Translations under genes and position numbers: made by a program
Assembly (NCBI GenBank): GCA_034509425.1
Contig: JAVTVJ010000032.1
Coordinates: 5,777,501 to 5,841,500, forward strand
Source of the DNA: Eopsaltria australis
Lineage: Eukaryota > Chordata > Aves > Passeriformes > Petroicidae
Direction of reading: 5' to 3'
Length of the DNA stretch: 64,000 nucleotides
In this document: positions 52,201 to 63,800 of the stretch, one piece after another
How the letters are laid out: each line of letters opens with the position of its first letter
Numbering within the stretch: position 1 is the stretch's first letter
The notes under the pieces: generated by a model
What the model was told of the DNA's origin: nothing
Databases searched by the model: none
The model's input: the letters and a program-made list of their open reading frames with translations, nothing else

Positions 52201-53247
52201 GTTCATTACACTGTCTGTGAGAAAGCTCTTGTTCCTTGCCTTTTCCAGGTGCTGAAAGGGAAGGGTGGCTCAAGACTGCAATGGCCTCCTGTTTTTAAGG
52301 AACTGTACTCAGTTCTCACCAGAATTTCCTGCATTGTTAGAAGTGATTTAAACAACCAGAAAAGGGTTAAACTCTTGATAAGCTTGAGATCCAAGAGCTA
52401 ATTCTCAGAAAGTCTCATGCCCCTGGATGTAGCCTGCCGTCGTGTCTAAAGAAAGCTGTGGGCTGTGAAATACTTGAAGCGTGATTTGACCCTAAGAGTC
52501 TCACTTTGGGCATACAGAAGCTTTGGGTTTTCATTCTGTTTGACCTAGATCAATAAATGGATTTAGACTCCAAACTCCTAGTGGAGGCAGTATCTACATG
52601 TCTTGGGCACTTGGGTTTTCTGGCTGTAGTTTCCCATATAGGAAGTAAGGATGTTGTGATGCCTTCTCCTCAAACAATCATGTAGTTAGAATAAGTACTT
52701 TTTGAGAGAGTAAATCAGCCTCCTCTACAGAAAGCACAGAAAGATAGTTGTTAATTCTGTCTTAACGGTAGTGTTCAAGTAGTTAGTAAGCCTTAAGGAT
52801 AGATCAGGATGGAAAAAAGAAACCCCAAGTGCCTTCCTGTAACTGGCTGCACTCCCTTGTGCAGTGAAATAGGCAGAGTGGTCTTTGGCAGGTCCAGGGA
52901 GGGAAGTTGGTAAAAGGTTATGGTGTGCAAGAACAGGAAAAGGTAACTTGCAGTTTGACAACACGCTTAAATGCAAACAATTCCCGATTCTCATCTCTTC
53001 CTTGTGCAGCTTTCCCTTATTTAAAGAAGAAAATGAGAATCTGTTTGAAAATGAAAGCTGCCATAGCAGCTGTAGGGTTTATACCATTTAGTGGGGATTT
53101 CTGGCACTGGGTTAAGAGATGAGAGCAGCAGTGGCAGCAGACAGTTGTGCTCCTCTGCACTGCTCTCACCAGGAGAGGGGCAGACCTCTGACTTGTTGTG
53201 TACATGCAGGATAGGGCTGTTGACTTTGGTCCCACCTCTGGAAGGAA
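46201..53247 (+). other. FARP1: Presumed FARP1 intron 1, no gene seen
   Basis: AT-rich to neutral intron with scattered open frames that overlap on both strands (for example 48,495-48,851 minus and 48,607-48,846 plus). None shows similarity, splice borders or codon bias that I can defend. No repeat family was recognised. Confidence 0.6.
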
Positions 53248-53396
53248 ATCATAGAATCATAGAATATCCTGAGTTGGAAGGGACTAACAAGGGTCACTGA
53301 GTCCAACTTATGGCCCTGCACAGGACAGCCCCGAGAATCACACTATGTGCCTCCTGAGGATGTTGTCCAAATACTTCTTGACCTCTGACAGGCTTG
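53248..53396 (-). repeat. CR1 LINE 3' end, inverted
   Basis: Starts ATCATAGAATCATAGAATAT, then CCTGAGTTGGAAGGGACTAA, then GTCCAACTTATGGCCCTGCA, and CAGGCTTGG at its far edge. This is the reverse complement of an avian CR1 3' terminus, with both terminal octamer copies preserved. It is a severely 5'-truncated copy of about 150 bp, the usual product of CR1 retroposition. Good preservation suggests a fairly young insertion. Confidence 0.93.
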
Positions 53397-54076
53397 GAAT
53401 CAATCCGGAGGAATCTGTCAGGAATAAAACCTGATGTCATTGTCCATGCACAAGGAAATAAGCTATTTTCTATCAGATGTGACATACTTTCCCCCACCCT
53501 CTCATATGTCTTGCCTTTCCTGACAATCCTTTTGCACTTTTTGGGACACCTCTTCAGTTTTGGCTTCTTCTTATCTTTCACCTGCGGTTTCACCTCCATT
53601 GCAGAGTCATTGTCAGGCACTAGACATCTTGCCTGTCCCAGCACCCCTTTCCCATCCTTGTCCAGTTTTGTTTTTGCATTTAGTCAACCTTCTGCTTTTT
53701 CCTGCCTTGTTTCGTGCACTGCTTGGAGATCCCTGGCTCCCTTCCCTGCCTGTTGCGCCTTCTCTCCCTCCTGTGTTGGGCCCTTGTCCCAGTCTGCTCC
53801 TCGGTCTCCCTCAGGTCTGGCATTTGTCCCTGCTGCTCCCCAGATGCACTCCTTTCGCTTCCTTGCTGCCCGGGTGCCGGCATCCCGGCCGCGGCCAGCA
53901 CAGGAAAGATGGGCTCCCTCTGCTCCAGGGCCTGGACGTGTGCCAGAGCCTGGAGCTGCTCCAGTTGGGCAGCCATGGGAATGAAAGGAGGCTTGGGCTC
54001 CTCTGTTCCCAGGCTGGCGCGTGCTCGCCCGCTCTGTGGGCAACCCTTGGGTTGCCACTGGGACAGTGTGTGACAC
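53294..54076 (-). other. GC-rich patch with a nearly open 261-codon minus-strand frame, unidentified
   Basis: From 54,076 down to 53,294 one minus-strand frame is open except for a single TGA at 53,686-53,684. The first part is rich in Gly, Ala, Arg and Gln. The part after the stop is strongly basic (VKDKKKPKLKRCPKKCKRIV), and the last about 35 codons run into the CR1 tail. No ATG begins it (the codon at 53,644 is GTG). Other frames, including a 196-codon frame on the + strand at 53,394-53,984, are also open here because G+C is high. I do not recognise a family. It could be part of an unlisted transposon or LTR element, or non-coding GC-rich DNA. I do not call it a gene. Confidence 0.3.
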
Positions 54077-54209
54077 TCAAGCTTGCCCAGCCAGGAAAGC
54101 CTCCTGGGAGATCCTGGGTATTGACCCTCTAAAGGTCTTTGCCTGCTGTGAATGTGCTGTGTGCTACCATCGGATATGGTATAAAAACTGATTTCCGTGT
54201 TCAGCATAA

Positions 54210-55460
54210 TCTAAAGTTACTTGAGACTCGGGAGCCAAGAAAGGAATATGAGGAGTATAGGATGTTCTCCAGGGGAAGGAAGAGCAATCTAATACCCAGC
54301 GTGCCTGCTTTGCCCAGCACAGTAGTGTCCTCTGCCGTGCTGCTTTACTGGGAGCCTTGTATTGAGTGAGAAGACATGTTAAAATCTTCCAGGCAGCATT
54401 CATGTTGGATTATTTGAAATGTATTATTTATTATGTCCCTCTTTCTGCTTGATCTTTCACTGTCAGCTTCTGCCTCTTGATATCTGAATTTTAAAAAAAG
54501 GATTTGAGTCCTACACTTCTCTGTCTTGCTTGGATTGTAAAGGCTGTTTTGGAGTGTTGCTTCCAATGACATTTCAAGGAGGTCAGTGCAGACTGGTGGG
54601 CTGCTTTGGCAATATTTCTGCTTTCTTTCTTTGCCAATGCTGCAAGGAAGAGAACAGAACAAGAAAATAGGTGGTGCTTTCCACTGTCCCCTTTAGTAGT
54701 AAAAAGTACAGATTCCACAGATAATGCTTTTTCACACCTCCGAGCAGGTGAGTAATTAGTTGTGACGTGTAACAAGAAACCACAGGGATGTAATCTGTAC
54801 TGAAACTGGTTTGTTGATAAAGAGACAATGGTGTGGTTGAACAGGAAAGCCCTTCTCTAGGTGCAGCTTCTAAAGCTTGCTCTGATGGTGCAGTGCTTTG
54901 GACTGACTTATGTCAGTTTTCATGGTGAAGTAAGTTGCATTGGGAAGAGACTTTGTTCTGCAGACACAGCAGCACCTCATACATCTGTCTTATGTGAAAC
55001 CCCACCCATGTCTGTCTTCATGCGGCACATATAATACTTACATTTTAGCCAAACATAAAATGAGGATGTACCTGTGGCAACAGTGTATCCATGTATCCCT
55101 CACAGTATCTCTGATAGCTGTACACAGAATTAACTCAGTGTTATCAATTATCTAAAGACACAAAAGTACCGTGTCTTGAAAGGTCAGGAGAGCTGTCATA
55201 GGACAGACAGTGACTGGACTGTGATGCAGGTAGAGTCTTTCACTGATTGAAGTATTTGCACAAAGAGAAATGGGTTAGCAACCAAAGGAAGTTTGGAAGT
55301 TCTGCAATAATTTTTAAAAGAATTTTTGAATGAAGAATAATGGCATAATTTTAAAACACTCTAGGGTATTCAAATCTGAATATTATAAAATCACGCATCA
55401 TGACCCATTTTATCTCCAGCAGGATACAAATGAATAAGTTGTTTTCTAAACACCAGTACA
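54210..55460 (+). other. FARP1: Presumed FARP1 intron 1, no recognised element
   Basis: Ordinary intron sequence. Minus-strand open frames at 54,345-54,828 overlap one another and show no similarity. Nothing else was seen. Confidence 0.6.
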
Positions 55461-55464
55461 TAAA

Positions 55465-55988
55465 GCAATTTTTTTCTTTATGGTACAAGTATTTATTGGT
55501 GGTACTGTGTCATCATTAAGTGTGGCATTTCCTTGGTCAAGAATAATAAAAGCTTATATAAAAAGACTTAATTAAAAAAGCCCAAACAAAACAATCATTG
55601 TATATTCAGTTATAACAAGCACTTTTACAAACTTATAAAAAGTCTCTTTTGGGAACAGATGTTTAAATATTTAAAACATAAGGAATATTTTTCTGGTTTT
55701 ATAGTGGGTTATATACGGAGTATAGAACTTAGGCCATAAATACGTTTTTCCTGGTGCACAAGCTATGTAATAATTTTGTGGGAGTCTGATCACAAGCTCT
55801 GGGCATAAAGGAAACTAGTCAAGGCCATTATGGCCTCAGTTTAACATGTTTGGATAGGCATCATCTGTGGCTGCCCGATGCTGAGCACTGATGTCATCGC
55901 CTTTGTGGTTTGGAGCCACTGGGCTGTAGGGGTGCCCAGCCCCTGAGAGAGCACAGCTCTGCAGCTCCTGGGCTTCTGCTCCCTGCTC
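55465..55988 (-). other. Candidate antisense terminal exon with 3' UTR
   Basis: On the minus strand this reads like the end of a transcript. A possible acceptor (GTGCTGCAG before 55,988) opens a 50-residue frame ending ...TDDAYPNMLN and a stop near 55,838. About 340 bases of AT-rich, UTR-like sequence follow, then AATAAA at 55,497-55,492, then an A-rich stretch and a GT-rich element (GTACTGGTGTTT). I do not recognise the peptide. A lncRNA or an unidentified antisense gene inside the host intron would fit, as would coincidence. The polypyrimidine tract before the acceptor is poor. Confidence 0.3.
55492..55497 (-). terminator. Candidate antisense poly(A) signal AATAAA
   Basis: TTTATT on the + strand is AATAAA on the minus strand. 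It is followed downstream by AAAGAAAAAAA and then a GT-rich stretch, which is the right order for a cleavage site. Such hexamers are frequent in AT-rich DNA, so context is what makes it worth listing. Confidence 0.3.
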
Positions 55989-56029
55989 CTGCAGCACACC
56001 AGCACAGGTATGGGCTACCTGGAGTGACA

Positions 56030-59000
56030 CCTTTGATGGCTCTCAGCAGCAGGGAGAGCAGGGCCAGGCACACTGGCCATGGTATTTTGGCACTCTGGTA
56101 GATGTCTGTGTGCTCAAGGCAGGGAGAAGCTCCTCTGAGGGGCCACTGAATACCCGAATTAGTCTCTGGTGCTCAGCAGTTCTCTGGAGGATCTGGCTTG
56201 CATTTAGGCAGTGTGAATACCTCTACTGTATACTCATACTTGGTTCAGAGAAATAGCATTTCCCCTGAGCTGTTTTATTTCTCAAAACCAGGACTGTATC
56301 AGATTTTCCTCTAACTGCTGAACAGTAGTATTAATGTAGTGTGTTATTTATTCTTTTGACATGTTTTTATTTCATGGAAAACGTCTACATTATACTTGAA
56401 GCTGGGTATGAGTTGCTGGATCCCTTTCAGAATTCTGTTAAATCTGGAAGTAAATCAGATTACTTTGTTCTACTATAAGCACATTCGGCTTGGCTTTCAC
56501 ATGAGGTGTTGTATGGGTGAATGAGCCCAGAGCACTCCAGCTGGTGCAACAGCTTTATTTATGCAGAGTGATGGCATGAAAGGGTTTTGGAAAATGCTTT
56601 TAATGGCTTCAGGATTGATTTGTACCACTATTGAGCCACCAAACTGCTTTAAGTTCTTACCCACCTCGCTTGTGTTTTCTAGTGACAAACTGTGGGCTCA
56701 GGTGATGACCCAGTTAATCAGGAGACTGTGCTGGCTGGAAACGCAAGAAGTAGAGGCTTTCCTAGACTCTCTTTATATGTTCCTAGCATTTACCATGTGG
56801 CAATAAAGCTTCCACAGCCTTTCTTTTCATAATGTGGAATAGTTTTTTGCCCACATAGTGATGCTTTTATATCTCAACTTTAAAATGCTTTACATCTTCA
56901 TGAAATGATAACATGTACTTTCTCACTTCTACAACACATTTTATCATCGGTGAAGGATTAGCTGGGTGACTTCAGTATGTATTTCATGTATTCTTTACTG
57001 TTAATTTTTTTCCCCCATGGATTTTTTTTTAAATCAGATTTTGTTACTTGTGCGAGCATGCTGAATTTTACTTTTTCGTAGGTTTTTGTGACAGAATTTT
57101 CAGGTTATGCAAAATAGAAGGAGTGTCAATAAAATTGAGTATGTTAGTATATGATACGTAGCTTGCAGCTTCTTCCTAAGCCTAATTTCTTATGCAGGCA
57201 GTTTTGTCAGCGGGTTGAAAAACATCTCAGAAAGCAGGTTGGGAGTTTCACAGTGAGGAAGAAATACCCTCCCTCTGGCCCAAGATAAAGCAGAAATTAG
57301 AAAAGGTGTGGTCTTGTCTGCTTGGGAAAGTAGTGTGTCAGGGAAGTATTTTCAATGGAAAACAGTGTTGAACTTCATGTATAAGTATGTTATAAACATG
57401 TACATGGTAGTTAAATAGTGATGCAGTAAGTGCAAAGCAAGTGGGCAATATTTAATTCAAATTTTAACTTGTGTAATAGCAAATGAAGCATTTGTGTGGA
57501 AATACCTCCCTCTGGTCTACTAAGGGATTCATGGCTCCACAAGATCCATGTTCTGCTCAGACTGTGCCTTTGGATGTGAAGTGAAAACATAGTTGTTGGG
57601 TGAGAGTCACTAATTGAGCAATTGGAGCTAATCATCCCCTTGGCTTAGCAGATGAAACACTAATTTTCCTTCCAGGAGCAGCCAGAATTACCTGTTTGTA
57701 TAGTGCCTTCAAGTTGGCTGATTTAAAGCCTGAATTAAAAACTTTAAAATTGGCTGTGTTGGTTTGAATATGATGTTGACATTCCTGATTCAAGTAAGTG
57801 ATGTTGATCATGGTACAGGGCTGCCAGGTAGGGGTAGTGAAGAACAAAGTGAAGTCAAGTCTCCAGAGGCTGGGAAACAGTCACAGTCAGTCCAAAGAGT
57901 AACTTGTATGAAGAAGTTTCCAAGGAGTTCCTGTGAGAGGGTGAGAGTAAGAAGTTTTGTGTACTTAATTGCTCACTTACATATGTACAAATAGCTTTTC
58001 TTGCTTGTCTGAGATGCAAGGAAGAAGAAATGTTTCTTGCCTGCAATCAGTTTCCAATGCAACGTTGTCCAGAAACATAACACAAAGTGAATCAATATGT
58101 CTGCTGACTTGTTCAATATCACTGATGGCCATCAAAAGTAGTTGTAATGTTGTGGGTTGAAATAAAGTATTTGTAGACCAGATTGGCTTAATTCACAGAG
58201 CAATCTGTATTTGTGCTTAAGGGATGAGGATTTTCACAGAGGCAATTGGAAAAGTATAGATTTATCCATTGCTGCACTTGTTGATAGATCTACTGACAGG
58301 TGTGTGGCTGAGGAAAAAAGATAGCACACATCAGATTTGTGTGGGATGGGACTGTTCTTTGCTGACATCTGGCAGAAGAATTGGAATCTGGGACAGCTGC
58401 TAGTGCCACAGAATTGCAGACAGTTTTAGGACCTGAATGCAATGAAGATAAATGAGCTCCAGTTGGAAGCTGAATGGCCCTAAAGTCAGAAACGAATGTG
58501 AGCACTCTGAATATTGTACTGAGAGGCTGGCAAGAGGTGTTTTTTATCCTGTATAGTCATAAATGCTCATTATTTTCGACTTCAGGCTACATTATTGGCA
58601 TACTGAATAGTTTGAGTTTTTAAAGCTTTGTGTTACTGGTCAGGTCCCTAAATTGGACATTGATTTCAGGCTCTGGCTGGTTTGGTGTTAAAATCTAAGT
58701 GTACTCTATTGCTTTACAAACCTGAGCACTTAGTCTGTCCAGCTGCATAACCATCCCACAGAAACTGGGTCAAGGGATAAGAGAGTGTTATTTAGAGGTT
58801 TTCGGAGTCTGACTAAGATGGGCAACTTTGTGGGCTCTCTTCAGTACAGGTGATTAATTTTATTCTTTTAGGGATAGTCTTGCATGGTTGAGGGAGTTTC
58901 TTATTGCTGCAAATTTTAGGACGTCTGCAGAATGCTTAAGAATCGGATTCTAAGGCTTGCTTCTGCAAGTCTCTGTCTAATTTTTGATAGGCAAAAATTT

Positions 59001-59213
59001 GATGGGGTTTTCATTAGCAGGCAGGTTTTTCAAGGTTAATTTTCTGCATCTTTGGGGACAGGAAAAAGAAAGAAAAGAGAATTCTGTGTTTAGAAATTAA
59101 GCCTGGTTAAGGACTTCACCCTCCAACTCCTTTTCCACTGACTGTACAGGGGACTAGACATAACCTATCTTCTCTCTGATCTTCTTGACCATACCTCACC
59201 TTGAGCCTCTCTT
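56030..59213 (+). other. FARP1: Presumed FARP1 intron 1, no recognised element
   Basis: Ordinary AT-rich intron. No exon or repeat family was recognised. Confidence 0.6.
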
Positions 59214-59309
59214 CATGAAGCAGCCATTGCATATAATATTAGTTTGTTTTTTTTTTGAGCTCATGAAGCAGCCATTGCATATAATATTAGTTTGGTTTTT
59301 TTTTGAGCT
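59214..59309 (+). repeat. 48-bp tandem duplication, two copies
   Basis: Two adjacent 48-base units (59,214-59,261 and 59,262-59,309), each running from CATGAAGCAGCCATTGCATA to TTTTTTTTGAGCT. They differ at one base (GTTTGT against GTTTGG). The near identity points to a recent event. Confidence 0.97.
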
Positions 59310-59604
59310 AGAAGACAGCCTAATGGTATGGAAGAACTGAATTTTTATTGGCTTCCTTCTCTATCTGAGCATTGTGGATGTGAGCAGACAGGGCAGACAA
59401 GAAACTGAACTCAGATCCCTTAAGCTGCAAGGTTTCCTTTAGAGTGAGTCAAACTTGGTCTCCTGGGTGCAAGCAGAGAAATAGAAACCCATCACCTGTG
59501 TCTGTACTACTGCCCTTCAGGCTTGAGCTATTTTTCTATTAAGAACTTCTCCCATTTCTTTGCTTCCGCAAAAATGATGGGTTTTATCAAAGAAATTATA
59601 AGTT

Positions 59605-59665
59605 GGACTTCACTGATCCTTTTAGGTCCCTTCCGAGACAGGATATTCTATGATTCTGTGATTTA
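59605..59665 (+). repeat. CR1 LINE 3' end fragment
   Basis: GTTGGACTTCACTGATCCTT, then TTAGGTCCCTTCCGAGACAG, then ATATTCTATGATTCTGTGAT. This is the avian CR1 3' terminus with the two imperfect octamers at the end, in + orientation. It is very short, with no coding part. Confidence 0.92.
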
Positions 59666-60025
59666 CATGAATAATTTAAATTTTTTTAATCATCGTATTT
59701 GCTTTGTACAGTTCTGCCAGGGACTTGCGGAAATTAACCAGGATAATGTTTCACAGTATAAAAACCTGAAGTGTACTGGCCCTCTGTCTGCTTCCCATCG
59801 TTTCAGACTGCATTTTGGTTTCAGTCTTCCTGGTCCTGTTGCCTTGTTATTTTATTATTATATTTTAATATGGGTTCAAGATGCTTGATTTAATTTTTAT
59901 GATAATTTGGATGTACAAATGAAAAGGCAGCATGGTTGACAATTCATGTTGCATGTATAGAATTTTCTCTTACTGAAAGTGTGCAAGTCTGCTATGTGCT
60001 TTTGGTAGGGCTGTACTCACACCAT

Positions 60026-60092
60026 CCCACTGTGCCTCAGGCTTCCCCACCTTTAAGAGGAGCATACTGAGCACTGTGCTTCCTTCTGTTTC
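60026..60092 (+). repeat. Possible MIR/CORE-SINE-like fragment
   Basis: CCACTGTGCCTCAGGCTTCC followed by CCACCTTTAAGAGGAGCATA resembles the 'TGTGCCTCAGTTTCCCCATCTGTAAAATGGGGATA' part of MIR-type SINEs. The similarity is short and from memory. Confidence 0.4.
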
Positions 60093-60211
60093 ATGCTGTG
60101 GAAATGTGTCATAAAGGAAAGCAGAAGTGGAAAGGGCTCAGATACATGGTACCATTCTCCCCCATAACAGGAGTCTTCAGGCTTTGGGAGCCTCTTGCAT
60201 CAAATTCTGAG

Positions 60212-60236
60212 CCCTGATCTGACCTAAAGATCAGGG
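60212..60236. repeat. Inverted repeat, 9-bp arms, 7-nt loop
   Basis: CCCTGATCT, then GACCTAA, then AGATCAGGG. The arms are perfectly complementary, with a possible further G-T pair outside. It would form a stable hairpin in intronic RNA. No function is known. Confidence 0.8.
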
Positions 60237-60760
60237 TAGGTGAGAGATCAGAGTGGCATCTGTTCCCAGATGAGGTCTGCTCTCATTTCAGTCAGTGGCT
60301 TGTTGCTTCTATTTACCTTAATATTTTGTAATTTTTGTAGCCCTTTATTCCTGCCCCAGTCTTCCCTGCCCCAGCCCCAACAAGTGCTGTTTATACTCAC
60401 AGCTTCCTTTAGACTAAGTAGGTTTGATACTTTTTTCATCCTGCCGAAGAAAAATATGTGGAAATTTTAATTGGCCAGAACCTTTCCAATGCTATAAAAT
60501 GTGCCTGCTTTGAACATGGAGAACTAAGGTGGCTTTATGCTGAACCACATTGTGGCCTTTGTCCAGCTGCTGCATAAGTATACACACACCTTAGATTTTT
60601 AATCTAAGCATTTAGTATCTGTATAAAAGGGTTATTGATGTGTGATTAGAACAAAACAAAATCTCCTAATCTATCTAATGGCAGTTGTAGGGATTTTTTG
60701 TGCCTTCCAGGTGCTGTAAGTAGAGAAAGCTTGAGTCAGCCCAGTGGCCTGACAGCAGCT

Positions 60761-60832
60761 GGCTGGGCTTAGCTCACCCTGGCCTTGGGTTTTCCAGGCT
60801 GCTGAGAGCTGATTTAATTTGCTAACCCAGCC
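60761..60832. repeat. Nested inverted repeat (cruciform or hairpin candidate)
   Basis: The outer arms GGCTGGGCTTAGC (60,761-60,773) and GCTAACCCAGCC (60,821-60,832) pair over 12 bases with one bulged C. Inside them CCTGG and CCAGG can form a second stem around about 60,779-60,797. It may be a relic of a structured repeat. Confidence 0.6.
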
Positions 60833-63800
60833 AAGAACAAAACACTGAATTGTTTTCTTTTGAGTTAGAGAGGTGCAGTGGCTCAGCCTGAGGAGGGTGA
60901 GAGTCAGTGTGTGGCTTCAGGCAGGAGGACTGTATGGGTGGGAGCTGGGAAGGAGCAGAAGGGGACAAAGCTCCCCCATGGGCAGCTCTGCTGTCTCAGT
61001 AACTTCTCCCCTCCCACAGGTTAGGATACAGGTTTGTTCTCTGCAGCAGACTCTCTCCATCTTGCAGGTGCTACAGTGCTTCTGAGAAGGGCACTGACAT
61101 CCAGTGAACCTGCAGCAGAAACAGTAGACTTGATTTTGGCCCTGGGTTTCAACAGCCGTCAGAAGGAGCAGGCAGAAACTTAATTTTCAGAGTTCAGATG
61201 AGTCCTTTTTTGTTTGCCACTCTCTTTGTTTGCCACTGCTCCTGTACTGGTTGTCTGTCTCCACATATGTTTTGCTTAGAGCTGCATATGTTAGAATTTG
61301 GTAGTTGCTGCTCTTTCTTCTTCATTAATACCTTCTCCAATCTACTGTCGTTCTGCTAGAGTGTCTTTGAATTTCTCTATCATTTGTCCAAATGTGATCC
61401 ATCTCTTCATCATGACAGACATTAGGCCTCGTAATCCCCTCAGGTTTGCTCAGTGTGTGCTTAATACTCTTCTGTTGCCTTCTGTGACCTTAGTTCGCTG
61501 TCTCCTAGATCAAAGTGATATGGAGAAAGGTATACAGCTTGACTGATGTGCTGTTATTTTAGAGAGGGTAATTTTAAGGCCTCTTACATAAAAGTATAGT
61601 AAAAATATTATGCTGATGTTATGACAGCAGCATAGTGAGACTAGTGTTATGCAGAAAGAACACTTAAATAACTTCCAGTGCAGCATGCTGATGTTTAAAT
61701 GTACAGGTTAAAAAATGAAAGGTCTGCTTTTAATTTTCTGAGTTGCAGATGCTTGTGATCAGGGTAGGCAGTAGTTCTTAGATCTTTGCTTCCAAAGGAA
61801 AGTAGGCACGTATAACTAAATGGTCCAATATATATATGTAAAATAAGAATTTCCATATTACTAACTGTTAATAATAATAAAAAATTTCTGAGCTGTATAT
61901 ATGGAGTGGTTTTGCTTGTACCTTTCCTCCATGATTTTTTTTGCCTCCTAAATTTGAGTGGTTTTTATGTGTTTCATTAAGTTTATTGGCCTGTCTGCTT
62001 GTGTGTATGGGCCACTAGGTCAGCAAGTCAGAAGAACATTTATAGATTTCCTTGCATTGATTATTTAATGGTATCACTTGAACTGACTGGATTGATTCCT
62101 ATATTTATGATTTAATGGAAAGAACATAGCCAAAAACTTCTGTAGTAGCACAGCAGTTGTAGAGGTCCTGTCTGCCCTCTTGGTGCTGTCTGGGGTATGT
62201 GGTGACTCCAGAAGAGTTCTTAAAACAGCTTTGGAATCAATATGAACTCAGACCAGAATCTTTGTGCACTGCTAGACTCGGTGCCTGTGCTACCTATTTA
62301 GGTGATCCTGTGTACTCCATGCACAGGAAAATCAGATTTATTTGTAAAGGGGCCTGGAGTCTTTCTATGTAGAGCTTGGTGTCTTTTTTTCTGGAATTCC
62401 TACCTCGAACTGCAGCTTTCTTGTTGGCACTGCTTGTCTTAAAAAAAGATTTAATTAATTTTAAAGAATAAGATAAATATAATTGATTCTTCATAGATTT
62501 TTAGATTGCAGTGATAATTGAGGAAAAGTTTGCCTCTCTGGTGATGGTTGGCATGGACTTTGGTAGGTTTCAGTGGTGTGTCTCTGACCTTGATGGGCAG
62601 GTTAGTGCCAAATCGTTGCAAAAGCTTGCCTGCATTTTTTTTTCCTCCTTCACTTGTGCCCATTGAGCTGATATTTAGAAGTGTGGGATTCATAATTTTT
62701 AATTCCCTTCCTTCTCAGCTAACATTTCTTTTAATCCAAGTGCTGCTTTAAAATTTTTTACGCCTAGGTACTTGCTGTGTATAAAATCTGTGGGAACAGA
62801 TTAGTCAGGACATGGAAGAGTAATGTGTAGTAAACAGTATATCCTGCCAAAGACAGGGCTGTTTTTATTCTATCCTTATGGTGGGAACTGGTGTCTTATT
62901 ACCTTTCTTTATAGTATACTGTAAAACTGGTGATGCATTCACTAATACATAAGCTGTCTTGTGCTTCCTTTTTTTCCCATATAGGCTTTTCAATAAATGT
63001 AACCTCGGAGTTAAAGCCAGGCAGTGATTGGCAGTACTCTTCTTGTGCTCTGTTCAGCTGGAAAGTTACATTTTCATTTGTGCCCACCTGTGTGCTACAT
63101 GTTTTGGTCATTGATCACCATACAAAAGTCATGCAGAATGAAAATGCATTTACCAAGAAAGATAAACGGACAGTAGAAGTGGGTTTCATCAGAAACCCAG
63201 CTACAGTGTCAAAAAGCAGGGTGAAAAGTGAAAATAAAATTCTAGTGTGATGTGTAGCATTCAACAAGTAAAACTAATGGTGCTTGAATTAAAAAATAAG
63301 ATTCAAAGCTGTGCCAAGCAATTAATAATTTCCCACTCAGTGTTGTCTTTTTTTCTGGCCTTCCTGGTAGCATGTCCTCACAGTCCTTGGCTCATGAGTG
63401 GGATCAGCTCAGGCCCCAAGTCTAGAGTAGCTCTGGTCCCCAAAGTAAGCAAAATATTTGGGCTGTATAGTTGGTGCAATCTTGTACCCCTTGCCTTTCC
63501 TGCTTTCCCTTATCAAGGTGGCAGCTGCAAAGGGCCAGAGAAGGCTGGAAGGAAAAAGTGCTGATGTAGCCAAGAGGGAATGATGGTCAGCAAGTGTTGA
63601 GTTGTCCCACCTGCTCTTCTTGCCTTTCTGCCTTCTCTGGGAATCCTGTCTGGGACTGATAATTGATTCATAAATAAATAAAAATTTACATAGTTAATTG
63701 AATCGGGGTTCTGTTGTGCTCTATTTCCAGTGTGGTTGTGTTTACTTTTCCAGGAGAAAAGGAATAATTTTCCCTTGTGCAGTACTGTAGCCTCTCTATC

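Noticed and set aside
53394..53984. 196-codon + strand open frame
   Set aside because: It overlaps the more continuous minus-strand frame, starts inside the CR1 tail border, and its Pro, Leu and Ser-rich translation looks like the antisense of GC-rich DNA.
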